This document shows, piece after piece, positions 23,701 through 37,147 of a DNA stretch of 64,000 bases (its first letter is position 1; every line of letters begins with the position of its first letter). This DNA comes from Mansonella perstans (lineage: Eukaryota; Nematoda; Chromadorea; Rhabditida; Onchocercidae): positions 186,001-250,000 of the forward strand of contig JBAMDO010000042.1 of assembly GCA_037074765.1 (NCBI GenBank), read 5' to 3'. The translations under genes and the position numbers were made by a program. A model generated the notes under the pieces. That model worked only from the letters and a program-made list of their open reading frames with translations. It had not been told where the DNA came from and did no database searches.

Positions 23701-26229
23701 ATTCCACAAAATTTACGGCAACTAGTGGAAAAAAGTTGCATGTTTCATGAGAATTAATTTTCTTTTTTTCCTATTGGTATCTTTTTTTGATTAGCTTGAT
23801 AAATCTCTTGCAAGTGTTATTAATAAATTCTTGATTAAATCTAAAATTGTTAAAATTTTCTTGCTTAGCTGAATGTAAAGAATCCTTCGTTGATTAGTTA
23901 TGCTGATCATCTTTTTTTCAGGATGGGAATTGTCATTTTGATTACAGAGTTACGAAGCCAGGAGAATACCTTATATCAATCAAATTCAATGCTGAGCACA
24001 TACCAGATTCACCGTTCAAAGTTCTTAATTCTTACTTTGCTTATGTCTTTAGATTGCTGGAAGTAGTAATTGTTTTCGATCATGAAGTGATTCTTCAGTT
24101 TCTTAATCTTATGCTAAATTTTGATTTTTTTTAGGTGTTTGTTTCTCCCGCAACTGGAGAAGCTCGCCGTTTGGAATTAACATCACTCTCAGATTCTGGA
24201 ACACCGGGTGAAGTATGTACTTTTGTGATAAATAAAAATGGCGCAATAGGCCAACTTGAAGCCAAGCTTCACACGCCAAGCAATAAGATTGAAGCAGTCG
24301 ACGTCTTCGCAGTTGATGAAAGCGATTCATACTGCGGCAAATTCACCCCATTAGAGGTTTTTTTTGTTACCTATCTTCTTCATATATCTTAAAAAACCTC
24401 ACAGTTATTCTTTAAACTAATTCTTATCTTTTGAGATTTATTTGCCTTTTGCTTCTAGTAAACGAATTCTAGACTGGTAACTATTACATTAATGTGACGC
24501 TTGATGGTGCACCTATGCTTGACTCACCTTTCCGTTTCCGGATTGGCACAAATGGGGAAAGTGATCCATCAAAAATAACAATTATCGGTGACGGTATTAC
24601 TGGCGGACATACTGGCCAACTCTCTCAATTTATTGTCGATACTTGCAACGCCGGAACGGGACTTCTTCAGATTCGGATTGATGGACCATCAAAAGTCGTT
24701 ATGAATGCATGTGAAGTTAGTGAATTCCTATAATCTTATTCGTTTTCATTTCATCTAAATTTGCTGACAAGTTCGTAAAGTTATCGGTGGATTTTTGTAA
24801 ATGGCCTAGTCATTGTCAAAATACATGAGATATACTTCTGTACACAACAGATTTCTATAATATTTCAAGACGTTCTCTGGGGATAGATCAAAGTTAGCGT
24901 TTTGAATGCTACCAAAAAATAATCGAAAAAGTATTGGAGTCAGATGTGACTGTAGTCTGTGTTAACATGAAAACAGACAACAGGTAAGATATATTCTATT
25001 TTGACGTCGACTTCATTCAATTTTCAAGTAATTATTTGTTTTTCATGTCGAACAAGGTTACAAAGTATGCTACGTTGCATCAGTGCCTGGACCGTACTAT
25101 ATCACCATCAAATATTCAGGTTTGTTTTGAAGATGAAAATTACAAAAATACTTTACTTTTATCTGCAAAAAATCTCTCTTTTTTTCTTTTTGTCACATTG
25201 TCAAATCGTTGACTGATCACATTGCTGTGACGAAAAGGCTAAATTTTTGCTGAAAAGGGAAATCAATTTGCGATCTTATTGATTTTAAGCACATCGCTCT
25301 TAACGAAACACATCCTCTCTTTCAGATAAACTTACTGAACAGTGTCATTCAGTTTCTTTTTCTCATTTTTTGCTTAACAGTGATGGCGGAACTTTGAACT
25401 GCTTCAAATTATATGTTCAATCATTTTTCAAAATTTCATAACCGCTAACTTTTATCCTCTTAGCTTAACCTGTATTTTTAATTTGTAGCCTTTTATAGAC
25501 ATTCATATTCCTGGTTCTCCATTCAAGATAATTATGGAAGGTAAAAAACTTGGTGACAGTAAGCCAGACAGTTCAATGGTCAAGGTTGTTTTGTCTTCAT
25601 TTCACTTTGTCGTCAATTTATAATTGATAAAGATAAAATATTAAATTTTTTTTTAGTTTTTTATATCCTTGGAAATAAATGTAACAAGATATCAAATTTT
25701 AGATTGATGCATCACCTAAAGTTAGCGAGGATTTAGTTCAGAAAGCTCTCACTGGAGATGCAAACAAAGTTATAGTGAAGGGTGCCGGCATAGAAAAATT
25801 TTTTCCTGGTCACTCAGCCACCTTCAACATCGACACTAGTAATGCAGGTTCTGTTTTTTCCAAAAATACTCTAAATTTGCAAACTCGTTCTTCACATCCA
25901 AACAAGAAACGAATATTTGGTAGAACTGATAAAAAAAAAAAATTTTACTGGTAGTATGGACCAGTAATTATTACAAGTTATTATAAGCTTCAAAGAAACA
26001 TTGAATTTAAGAAATAATTGATAAGAAAGTTTACAACTGTTAAGGGCACAATATTTTGTATGTTGGTCTACTCACATCAAAAGGGCCATGTGAACAAGTT
26101 GAACTGTGCTATCTTGGTGATGGCCAATATATCGTCAAGTATCTTGTTCAGGAAGATGTAAAAGGTTTCATTTATATCAAGTATGGCGACATGCACGTGC
26201 CGGGCTCACCATTTCCTGTTTCATTTTAA
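14713..26229 (+). CDS. Filamin (actin-binding CH-CH domain plus about 15 Ig-like filamin repeats)
   Basis: This is a complete 30-exon gene predicting about 1,686 aa. All exon phases close from the ATG at 14713 to the TAA at 26227-26229. The N-terminus is a tandem calponin-homology actin-binding domain: [12 protein letters not shown], then [19 protein letters not shown], then [20 protein letters not shown], very close to human filamin. Roughly 15 Ig-like repeats follow, recognisable by GEY and SPF hallmarks ([30 protein letters not shown]). The last ends [11 protein letters not shown] and should be the dimerisation repeat. Filamins cross-link F-actin and scaffold membrane receptors. Vertebrate and canonical worm filamins carry about 20-24 repeats, so this form is short and several early repeats are very divergent, which recalls nematode FLN-2 more than FLN-1. 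I do not commit to either symbol. The least certain junction is 24719/25057; it closes with GT-AG only if that donor is used. The largest intron is 20584-21975. Confidence 0.93.
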
Positions 26230-29022
26230 GAATCTTTTTTAAACATTTGGCAGCTCATTGAAATTAATTTCTGTAGTAAGTGGATTTTCGCTAATTCCTT
26301 CCTCAAATGTCCACAAACGAAACTTTTTCATGTAGCTCTTTTATCCTTCTCATTGGCAATTTCTTCTAAAATGGATTGCATTGTGTTGTTAACTTTAAAG
26401 ACATGCTTTTGTTTCGGTCAGTTATTGTTCATTATTTCTTTGGAAGCACAACTCTTCATCGTGTTTGGTTTTCTTTCATGAATTTGTTATTTATAAACCA
26501 ATTTTAAATCAAAAAACCAATTTTAGGTTAAAAATTTTAAACCAAAAATTTAAAAGTCTTATTTACATAATAAAATGTTTCATATTAGTATTGTTGATCA
26601 GAAACATACAATCAAACAAAGGAAGCGAATAGTGCATGTGACTCTCTCTCACTTTTAGATATCCTAAATATTAAATTTTTGCCTTTAATTTTAAAACGAG
26701 TTTTGGCATGGTCATTTGGTCCTTTTTAAGACTTAATGTGTCATTGGTTTTGTAGTTCGTTGTTATGAAAGAGAGTTTGGAATTAATGTAATAACTTAGA
26801 TAAAAATTTAAAACTTCAAAGTTGAATATTGAGCAGTTTTTAAGGGTTATTTTTCTTTCAAAATTGGCTCTGAACTGAATTTTGACTAAGGAAGGATTTT
26901 TTATCTTTTTTCGATCTTTTTTCAACTTTTAAGATAGAAGCGCTAAGTTTTCACAACTCATGAAAGGAAGTTTTTGGATTGCAACTTTGTTTTTTATGGA
27001 TATGTAATACAGTATGGCGATTACCGATCGATTCCATATACTTCAAAGTTAAGTCAGAACAGAATAAGATGATCGGGATAGAAAATGAATTTTCATATAT
27101 ATTTTGTTACCCGTGAAAAGCTATAGGGCAAGAAGCAAGAAGTGCGCCTCATCATCATCCTACTAATTGCAACATTTCAGGAAGTGGCTTTTGTTGTGAT
27201 ATTGAATTATCAGCTGTGTCTTGGAATTCTCTTCTACTTGTTTTTACTGGTTATTTGATATCGATATGTGACAGTGAAGTCTGTTCTGTGTATTCTCAGA
27301 TATAAGGTCAATTTTACCTGGCTGTTAAAAGTTATTGATTTATAACTAGAATTACAAGACTCCTACTAGGATGTGATTTTGAAGGTTCACATTGCTGTTA
27401 AAAGATTCAACGATCTATAGCAAATCGCAGTTACCTCGTGATATTTAATTCAGTATGTAGCAGTTGATTTCGAAACCTTATTTGTTTATTTCCTTTACTC
27501 TCACCAATGTTGTATTCTTTTATGGAACAGTACCTATAAATTCTGGATCCTTAAAGGAAGAAATCTAATAACTGAAATTTGCTCCAAAACCATTCTTCAT
27601 CCATTTGTTAATCTTTGATCAACAACTTTCTGCTCTTGCGATATTCTCCTTTTTCGGCAACATCAAGGGGATATTTCAGATTTCAATTATAAAGACACAA
27701 AGCAAATATTTCGGCTAAAAGGAATGGTGCAATGGAACTGAGAGGAACAGAATCATTCCTTTCTTGTTATAAAATCTCTGCATACTTCCCCGGGTTGCTT
27801 TTCCAAAAGTTTGAACTTCCAAAGTACAAATATCAACTTCCACTTGATGATGAGAAATTACCAAAAGCCTAAATTCGCTGGAAATGAGCTTGTACTGAGC
27901 TAGAAATTCTCACCACAGATTTTGAATGGCCTGAGTTCAAGCTTTCCACAATCATGTTACCAAACAATATATTTTATTATTTTTCTGCTCCTTTGCTCAA
28001 ATTCTCACAGAAAAACAACAAATCGGCAAGTATTTTAGCTCTGCCATTTTAATGCACATAATTACTCATTAAAAAAGTGACAATATCAGAGAAAGACTGA
28101 GAGCATTTCAGATATGCTTGAATACATGACTAAGTAATCAAATTATCTGTTTACTTATGAAACAGATAATGTAAATGCAAGTTATGGAAGAAAAATCCCA
28201 AATAAAATGTAAGTTAAAGGAAAAAAATCCCGAATAAAATGCAAATTATTGAAGAAAAATCTCAAATAAAATGCTGATTAAGGAAGGAAAATCCCAAATA
28301 AGCTGATATATTTAAAAATTAGAAATGAAGTGAAGAAAAAAATAGCCATATTAAACGAAAATAATTCACTGAGTACAAATCAAACATTGAAGTCATAATT
28401 AACAATATACAATGATGATGAACGTCAATAAAGATGTAAAAATGCAAAACTAATTCAAATGCAAAATTAAAATATGCTTTGGAAACTTTGCTCTGAGAGA
28501 GGAAAAAAGCAATTAAGAGCACAAAAATAAACTTCATGGAGAAGGAGTAAATTTCAATGCAACAAATAAAATTCAACAAGAATACGAAATGTTTCCATTC
28601 GTTTCAAGTTTATTTCAGTAATATCATTATCTAACCAAGAATCCTAACCCTACAGTAACCTCTGTTAATTGCATTACAAGAATTAACCCACACCTGACAA
28701 TAAACCTTCGTTTCAAACCATTCGTCTGAACTAAGCAACAAAAAAATCGTTGATAGGAACTTCATTCCCGACACTTTCACCATAGGCTACAAATTAAGAT
28801 TAATTCAGTTCCGTCATTAACAAATTCCCGAAGCTTTTACACAAAAAAATAATATTATCACAGCTATTTAAACAAAAGGTAAAATAAAAGCATGGATAAT
28901 ACATCAGGCATCAAAAAAGAATCTGGAAGAGCATAAAATAGCAGTTAAAAATGAAACAGATGCAATGCTAACAAGGAAAAAAAACTTTGTATGCCCTGAA
29001 TAAAATAATAATTCGTAATGGT
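26230..29022. other. Convergent intergenic region between filamin and the carboxypeptidase
   Basis: The region lies between two convergent gene ends and should hold both 3' UTRs. I see no protein family. A minus-strand open frame at 28319-28579 has an internal methionine followed by a signal-peptide-like hydrophobic run, but it has no recognisable mature sequence. A tandem repeat occupies 28186-28305 (separate entry). Confidence 0.5.
28186..28305. repeat. Four-copy tandem repeat of about 30-34 bp
   Basis: The unit is GGAAGAAAAATCCCAAATAA followed by an AATGxxxxTTA segment. Four diverged copies run head to tail. They lie in the intergenic region just downstream of the carboxypeptidase gene. 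Confidence 0.75.
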
Positions 29023-32000
29023 TTAATAAGGCCTATAAGGTGATGATTTGGTCGAATCAAGAACAATATCATCATCATCAGATGTATAAGAATTAAAATC
29101 ATTCAGAGGAAGGCGCTCAAGACCATCGTGCCATCGTTTTACTGACTTTCCTCTATGCACATCGTTTAATCGGTATAGACCAATCTGGAAAGGTACTTCA
29201 AGATCTTACAATTTTAGTAGTAAAATATAAAATGACTTACGGATATAGTAAGAAAACAGTTTCATCTATTTCGAAAAAGCTATTTTTTCAAATAAAAATC
29301 ATCATCAAAACATGAGACTGAAAAATTGTAATAGTTTGTTAGGGCCCATGAAAGCATGATTGGCTGAACCAAAAGCAACATCATAAAGCAGTAGTAACTA
29401 ATAATTTTGGGCTTATTAATGACCAAAATTATTAAATAATTAAACCGTTACATTTAATCTACTTGAAAGCTGCTGCCAACTCACATCATGATCATTTAGG
29501 ATAGAGGAAGAAAGTATGAAATTCTTCAAAAAACGATTTCAACAAACTCGATTAAATTACTCCAAAAACTTTAAAGAAGGTTATGAATGGGAGAATACGG
29601 AAAAAAAACTTACAAGAATGAGTGCCAACATGAAAAATGCAGTAAATGAAACAAAAAGATTGTCTCTGTTGAACAATGAAGAAAATTCAAAAGAGCATTC
29701 TGTTAATACTATATCATAAACTGTTTGTTTGGATAACACAATCTGAAGTTATTTAAGCATTTAAAAACAAATATAATGTTCTGTAAGAATTGGAATAAAA
29801 AAATTGAAAAATTTACTTTTTTTTTTTCAAAACTTACCAAAACAACTCGATATGAACAAAAAGCAAGTTTTACGCGAATCTGGAATCTAAAAATTGAAGC
29901 AACAACGTACTTTGGCAAAAAAAGAATACGAGTGACAATTCTCCTTGTATACATCAATAGTATAAATTCCAGGCGATAACCAAATATAATAGAAACCATC
30001 TACTTTCGTATAAAAAATGAAATTGCCAACTTTCAACTTCACTGGTGCACTTATTGGATCACCATAGATTCCTCTGATAGTACCCGATAAACCTTGTGCC
30101 CTCTATAAAAGCTTCTTGCAAAAAAATTTTTATACTAATGAAAGAAAATACATGAAAACTAAATAACCAATGGCTGGTGGCATAATAAAGACTTGGAGAG
30201 AGGAAAGACTGGAAATATTTTAAGTAGCAAATATTCATTCCATTTCCTCATTTTATTGTATGTTACTGATTCTTATAGCGGGAAAAATTCAAGGAATAAA
30301 ACTCTCTGAACCAATTCCTAAAATTTTAACAAAAAAATCTAAAAATGAAACCTTGGAAAGAGTCGACATGAGTGAAGCCCTATTTTCTACGTAAAGATCG
30401 CCGCCTTCCACATAACAACAAGCTGTTTCTACAAGCAGAATATCCGGTGCCTTTTGCCAATCCGCCATACTCTCGCGCAGTTCATTTACAGTCGTAAAGT
30501 TATTCCTGAGAATGAAAAAAATTCTTGAGAAAAAGCGCTAAAAAGTTACAATTAATATTAGAAAATAAATAATTTTAATGTATTCCAATACTTCAATTTT
30601 TCAGCTTATTTTAACTGCTGCATTTGATTTTAAAATTTGATTATAAAATTAATTAAATAAGAAATTTAACTGCAATGCAACTGAATATACAACTAAAAAT
30701 CTTTCGGTATGGAAAAAAAGAAATAGGACTAAGTAGGAATATAAAAAAGCCAAATAAAGCTTATGGTTGCAGGCCGGTGCCAAATAAACTCTATATTAAA
30801 TATGAATATGCATTTTTTTCAAATATACTACGAAGCTGATTTCCAAAATATTTACCTGCTATTGCATATTTCATTTCCATTTGGTTTGATTACCGGATGC
30901 TCTGACACATAATTAAATGCTAAATCTTTCGCTCGTCCTAGTTTAGAAACATCAGTGTAGCGCACTTTCATCCCACCTGTACCCAACAGTACAACATAAT
31001 CAACAAGAGAGTAAGTAGCCATAATTTGTTCAACGAATGGTTTAAACTGCATCACTGACATATAATCATGACAGTATAGCTGTGTATACGGTATGCTGGG
31101 AATTAAAATAAGCGTTGATGTATTCAATAATTCACGAACAGCGTCGTCTTGTGATGATTTTGAACAAAGATCCGCTGCAAATTCATAAACCACCGATGAT
31201 GTCTTCTAAAATCAGTCATTTGAAAAATCTTCTGGAAATCTGTTTCTTAATAACTTCTAATGAATGATTTAATTCTCCCGTTAAACAAAGCTAAATAGTA
31301 ATAGATATGATTCTATATTGCTATAAAATTACTTTAATAGGTAATAATAGTAATATTTTTACTGCAACTTCTATTATATGTTAAAATAACTTTTTCTTCT
31401 ATACATTTTTATCTGAATCCACATTTAAATTTTAATATTTCTTCTTTTTTATCTAGTATATTGCAGTGCACCTGTTCAATAGCCATTACGAGAGTATGCG
31501 GCATACGGCCATCACCAAATACTATTGCTTTCATTAAACCAATATCTATCATCGAAGCACAATTCATTTCTTCAATATGTTTCAGGAAATCACTAGTTCC
31601 TTCGGTCCACTTTGGCAGTAAAATGTTGTCGGCCAAATAAGTAGATGATATCGCCGAATGTTTCATACTAACAAAAACATTTGATACAAACTGAAATTTA
31701 TCTGTTTTTCTGGACTATTGAAACTCAGCATTTATTCATTTGAAGTTTAGATAACATAGAACTGTACTCCAATGTAAGCAAATTTTAAAGTTATATACCT
31801 GTAAAACAAAAGCAACAGCAGAAAGCGTTAACTCCGGTTCACTGAGATCACAACTAAACGAAACACCGAGCTGAAATGTCTTCGTCATATTCAACATATC
31901 AACCATCGAAGAAACCGCTCTATCCAGCATATAATTAACGCAACCAACTGTTTTATTACTCAGTGCACTGCAAAAATAAAACTATTTGATGAGGAAACTT

Positions 32001-35000
32001 ATTTGGCAGAACAATTTTTTAGATTCAAGTATGAAGTGGTGATGGAATGTTGGTTACTCAGTCTGGAAAGAAATCAGACAGTTTTCATTTACGTTATCAA
32101 CGAATAGACAATTAAACTATCAATGATCCTTTGCTGTCAAAAACAAAATAAAGAAAATCGAAAACAAAATGTATTAAAGAAAATCGAAAACAAAATGTAT
32201 TAAAGAAAATCGACGAAATCACCACTTACACCATCAAACCGCCATCTAATGTATTTTGATCGAACTGGCTTGGAGTATTAATTCCAGGACTAAATAATGT
32301 TGATTTAGGTAAACCCTGTCCAAACAATAACAACACATCCCATTTGTGATCCTGTAAGTTACCGATATTTTACAATGAAAAAATCCTCATTGCAAGATGT
32401 GCACAACAACCGGATTGATACACATGTATTTTATATTTTAAAAGCCATTTAATATTGAAGGGAATAATTTGACAGTATTATTATATGAAATTAAATTTGA
32501 TTTTCCGGTATATTTTTTCTAAGAAAAATAACCTTCAGATAAGGGGCATGTTCTATTGATAATGATGGAAGTAAATGCAAGGTAGACTGCTGAAGTATTC
32601 GAACAAATAAATCCTCCGGTAAACAGGTAGCATTTGCTAATTGTTGAACGACTGCATTTCCCAATAAATCGACACCAGATACCGCAATACGTACTGCTCC
32701 TTCTCCTCTTATACGAACGCTATCAACTGCTTCAATATCAGTTAAGATCAAGTAATTTATATTATTAATCAATTCCTTGCTACAGAATTGAGCTCCTGAA
32801 TACTAAGCATGAAACTGCAATATATTGTTATCTGCGTGCTATACCAAAAAAGTGGAAAACTATCTTCAAGTAAACTATCTTTTAAGATATAATTTAAGAA
32901 TTTTTATCGTCATCTAAAATATCTTAACGATGAAAACACTTTAGAAATAATATTTTCAAATATAAACAGTGTAATTCAAAAATAAAAAACAAATACTTTC
33001 TCGGCAGAATTTCTGCTCCAGTGTCACATTGACAAGTTTTGCAGATCCTTCATCAACGGTTATATTGAAAGTTTGCGGTAGGTATTTCCGATGACTAACC
33101 AACACCTCAAAAAAAAAGCGAACTAGCCCATTTAAAATGCTTTTTTTTGAGATATCACAATTTTCATAAAATATCCGAAAGAATACCGTGTATGTACCAG
33201 GCAGCAGGATTCGCCAGAATTCACCTTCATCAGTTGTTGTTATATTCTTTCCTTGGTTAATCGATAATACAGCACCTTTGATTGGATATCCTTTTTGATC
33301 AAGCACAAATCCTCTTATTCCTTTAAGTGAATAAGCGAATTGACCAAATATATAAATAAAATGCTGAATCCCGAATTACTTATTTCAAACTATCTATTGA
33401 TATATCTCTCCCTAACTACGCTCGCTGCTTAAGAGGCATATTCAGTAATAGCAAAAAAACAAACACACAAAGTGAAAGAAACGAAAAGCAGAAAGACAAA
33501 AACATAAATCTTAAAACTAAAAAAAGAAATGTAAGAAACCTCGATGTACATACTCCATGTATGCAAGAAGTGAATATTTGTGTTCATCCCATAGTTGTGG
33601 TAACATGTTTTTTTGAGGGAATTTGTAACAACCCATTTCAATTGTAATTTCCAAACAATTTGTATTTACATACTGCCAATCTTGCATTCCACCAGCTACA
33701 TGGTACCACAACGCACCATTTGTAATACCATTCAAAAAGAAATCACCATCAGCACTCAATCCACATCTTAAATAATAAAATTTCTACAAAAAATTCGGGA
33801 CTCAAACGAATCTAATCCACAAAAGCATTTTTCCGACAATGGCAACATAATTTAAAATAATAAAACGCTAAATGTTGGCCCAGATGCTTCATTAAAGAGA
33901 GAAGTGAAAATACTGATCTACCTCCGACCGGTTTTCCACATATTAGAATGTGCTCGAGCATAGGAATATGACAGAGCTACGAAAAGGCGATCATCTGCAG
34001 TCGGTGAGTAAATGTTATCTTGTCCTGTTGTTGAATCATCGTATGGATAATTAGCTACTAGAGAACCTAAAACTTAAAAAGGTCATTGGGGAAGTCTTGT
34101 CCTCCATAAATTTTTTTACTACCTTATAAGTTATGCTGTTTGCAAAAGATACAAATAGGAACTATTACAGCTAAGAATCGCAAATCAATTGAACTCACTT
34201 TTAATAAAAAAAAACTCAAACAATTAAAGGTACGAAAAAACTGTTACAAAAATGGTGAATTTACACTTGAAACTTTCCACTGAAATATAGATTTAAATTT
34301 TTGGACAAGTAAATAACATAATGGGCAATTTCCAAATCGATCAATTAATGTAAAGAATAGAACGAGTTAAAACGGAACCGCCATGGAAATTAGCAGAAAG
34401 GACAAATGGGTAATGTCGGAACCATTTCATTACTGCTATCGTTTCTTTTTCAAGAACTGTTCCACCAGAAATATCTCGATGTGAGGGAAAACGTGCTGGG
34501 AAATTCCGATTAAGATCGATACCATGATAATTTGAACGACCCTGTAAAATTGCTAAATTGTTTTTTTTTTTTTTTTTTTTTTTTTTAAATAAAATTAGCG
34601 TAAAAGATAGACTTTTAATAAAAAACTGAGTGAATGATGTTAGCGAATTACCAAATGAATCGAAAAGTGAGCTCTTTTTGAATTAATACTATTCCTGGTA
34701 TTCTACTTTATTTGTAGTATTCTGCTTTTGTCTATCCTTTTGGAGTTTTATTAAAATGAGAAAAGAAAATTACTAATGTAATCAATAGAAACAATATGAA
34801 GACTGAAAAAACGTAAAAGTTTAGACCTAAAATAACATTAATTGCAAAAAACTGCTATAATCAGAATATAAACTCACAGCATATCCAGAACGATCACCTA
34901 CGAAACCCAATTCATAACCATCCGGATTTACTGAAGGCATTATATGAATTCGCACATTATTTATCAAATTTGTCAAATACCAATTCTTTCCATAATTATC

Positions 35001-36029
35001 ACACAATAATGCAATAAGATAAAGCATTGCTTCGCGGCCTACAACCTTAAATCTTATGTGAAAATATTGGATTATAACTATACTTTCATATAACCATTAA
35101 AAAACTGTACTAAAAGAAAATCATTAAATCATGATGTAAATTACGGTATCAGGAGTACTACAATATTTCACTATTACGCTAGATGCTCAATTCCTCGCGG
35201 TAAGTATGAAACAGAAATGCTTGCCTAGTCAAAAACAATACCCCTAAAAAACGATAATTTATTTACATCATAGACAATTATGATTGATAAAAATTTTGCG
35301 ATATTTGATAAATAAAATCAAAAACTACTCACTTTTAAATATTTCATACATTGAATTGAGTTAAAGTTAAAACAGTTCAAAACTGTTCGAATCTAGATTC
35401 CTTTAATCATTAATTCCATAAAAGTTAAGATTTAAATTGATGAATAAAATCTACTTCATTCCCATGCATATTTGCAACATATTTAATCTCTGGAACACCA
35501 AGCCTATGGATTCGCGGAGTTCTTGAAATGGCCAGTACCCACAATGTTTTATTTCTCACACTTTTACCAATTGAATATAACCATGTTATGTTTGGATATT
35601 TCGCAGCGTATTCCTTCAACCAATCGGTCATAGATGAATAATCATGGTTGAAAATCCTGTAAAAGCAAAAAACAGATAAAATTTTATATGAACAATATTT
35701 TACTTTCAAATTCATTTCAATCATTAAACAAATTACCGCATTCATTCAATTTATGAATACGACATTCACGATACAAAAAATTGAATAAATAACCTTTTTG
35801 AATCAACATCTTTGAATTTGCCCACATATCTCTGCATATATTCACGAGAATGAAATATTGAAACATTCTCAGACTTACTACCAAAATATGTCCATAATGG
35901 ACCATGATGAATAAGTTTTATTTCTTCTGCAGTAGCAATAATCTCAGCGTCCCAATCTATGGCTGAGATAAAAATAATAGAAATGAACCATATAATCCAT
36001 GTTGTCCATGAAATGAACCAAAATGCCAT
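29023..36029 (-). CDS. Carboxypeptidase D-like M14 metallocarboxypeptidase with one active and one degenerate domain
   Basis: Fifteen phase-consistent exons run from 36029 down to 29953: 36029-35794, 35656-35455, 35045-34878, 34541-34379, 34066-33922, 33766-33540, 33320-33187, 33105-32997, 32795-32533, 32351-32230, 31967-31799, 31690-31472, 31205-30856, 30505-30352, 30102-29953. A tail exon follows at 29184-29023. The start at 36029 begins a hydrophobic signal segment. Domain I keeps the zinc and catalytic set of the N/E carboxypeptidases: NMHGNEVVGREA (HxxE), GIDLNRNFP, NFHGGSLVANYPYD and TIEMGCYKFP (catalytic Glu). A transthyretin-like fold follows (GIRGFVLDQKGYPIKGAV). Domain II (from about 32795) aligns with the fold but has no HxxE motif (GVDLLGNAVV instead), so it should not bind zinc. 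A second transthyretin-like segment comes next (LSGTIRGIYG). The tail resembles CPD cytoplasmic tails and is acidic (TSDDDDIVL). I could not find the transmembrane exon between 29185 and 29952. It probably trims basic C-terminal residues in the secretory pathway. Confidence 0.87.
32139..32213. repeat. Intronic tandem repeat, 26-bp unit
   Basis: Three head-to-tail copies of a unit built on AAAACAAAATGTATTAAAGA lie in an intron of the carboxypeptidase gene. The last two copies are almost identical, which suggests recent slippage. Confidence 0.8.
34561..34586. repeat. Poly(T) run of 26 bases in a carboxypeptidase intron
   Basis: This uninterrupted T run lies in the intron upstream (minus sense) of the exon at 34541-34379, close to its acceptor. 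On the transcribed strand it is a poly(A) run. It is prone to length error. Confidence 0.85.
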
Positions 36030-37147
36030 CAAATTAACGAACTGAAGTTTAATCAACCAATTAAGGCAGATACATAAAAGGAATATTAGTAATAAATAAC
36101 ACGAATAGATTACTGTCACGAATCGGAATTAGAAATTTGTTTTGTAGACTGCAAAAAGAAGAGTGCCAGTTAGAGATAACTAACACATTTCTAATTGAAT
36201 ACCCAAACTTTCAAACTTCTGACCTTGACCCCTAAAAAACAGTAAACTTCTACGGAAACAATGCATCGGACATTTCATTCATTCATTTTAAAAATAAAAA
36301 CTATGAAGTACACGGAAAAGACAACTTGAATCTTTTTCATACTCTATTTATTAGTAAGTTTTAAGCTACCGCAATCATTACCTTAACAAATAGCCTTTCA
36401 CACCTTGAAATCCAACAATTCTAACATCTAATTTCTCTCAGCAATCCCATAACAGCTTCCATACTTGGCAAAACTTAACTCCAAATCTCCTTTAACATTC
36501 ATTCATCTTAAATGACATCATCACTAACTCATCAGGAATTTTAACGCATAATTTCAAATCTAAAACAATTAAACACAAGCTTTTTACAGTAAATTCTTTC
36601 TCCATCTATCCTGAGAAATCTTTACAATTTTCCGAAACTGAAAGAATTAATCCCGACACATCGGAAAATTACGCGAACAGAAAAATATAAAATATAAAAT
36701 ATTCTTATTTCAAAACGAAATAACATATGTATCTAAACAAAACTTACTTTATCCATATTTGAATCATTATGAAAGGGAACAAAAAAAAAGCAAGAAAATT
36801 CATTTATTTTTATAAAGTTGAAAAGAGAAAAAATCATTGCTCATGACAAAAAAAAACGAAATAATAAAAAAGCAAATAAAAATTTCTTTTAGTTTTTTAT
36901 TTTTAAATTTTAAAAACTTTTTTTTTAACAAATAAAAACGTATTCACGGTTAAATTAAAATTATTTAAATTGTAAGAAACTCTGATTTTTACATGCAATC
37001 ATATCAAACTAGCACTTTACTTAAAATGCATAATAGTTAAATTCATAAAAAAGAGAAAATCCTACTATACATAAGCAATAAAAAAAAATCACCAACAAAA
37101 CATCGCCTGAGTAAGGCATCAAACATTCATCAATTCAATAACTGTGT
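36030..37147. other. Intergenic region between the carboxypeptidase start and the LTV1 end
   Basis: Both neighbours are on the minus strand, so this region should carry the LTV1 3' UTR and the carboxypeptidase promoter. It is AT-rich. An in-frame upstream methionine for the carboxypeptidase exists at 36119, but the one at 36029 gives a more ordinary signal peptide. I see no other gene. Confidence 0.5.

Noticed and set aside
28319..28579. Signal-peptide-like frame (MKFIFVLLIAFFLS) on the minus strand
   Set aside because: What follows is only more hydrophobic AT-rich sequence, with no cleavable mature domain or partner exon.
35375..35410. GTTCGAATC resembling a tRNA B box
   Set aside because: No A box at the right distance and no cloverleaf stems can be drawn; it lies in a carboxypeptidase intron.
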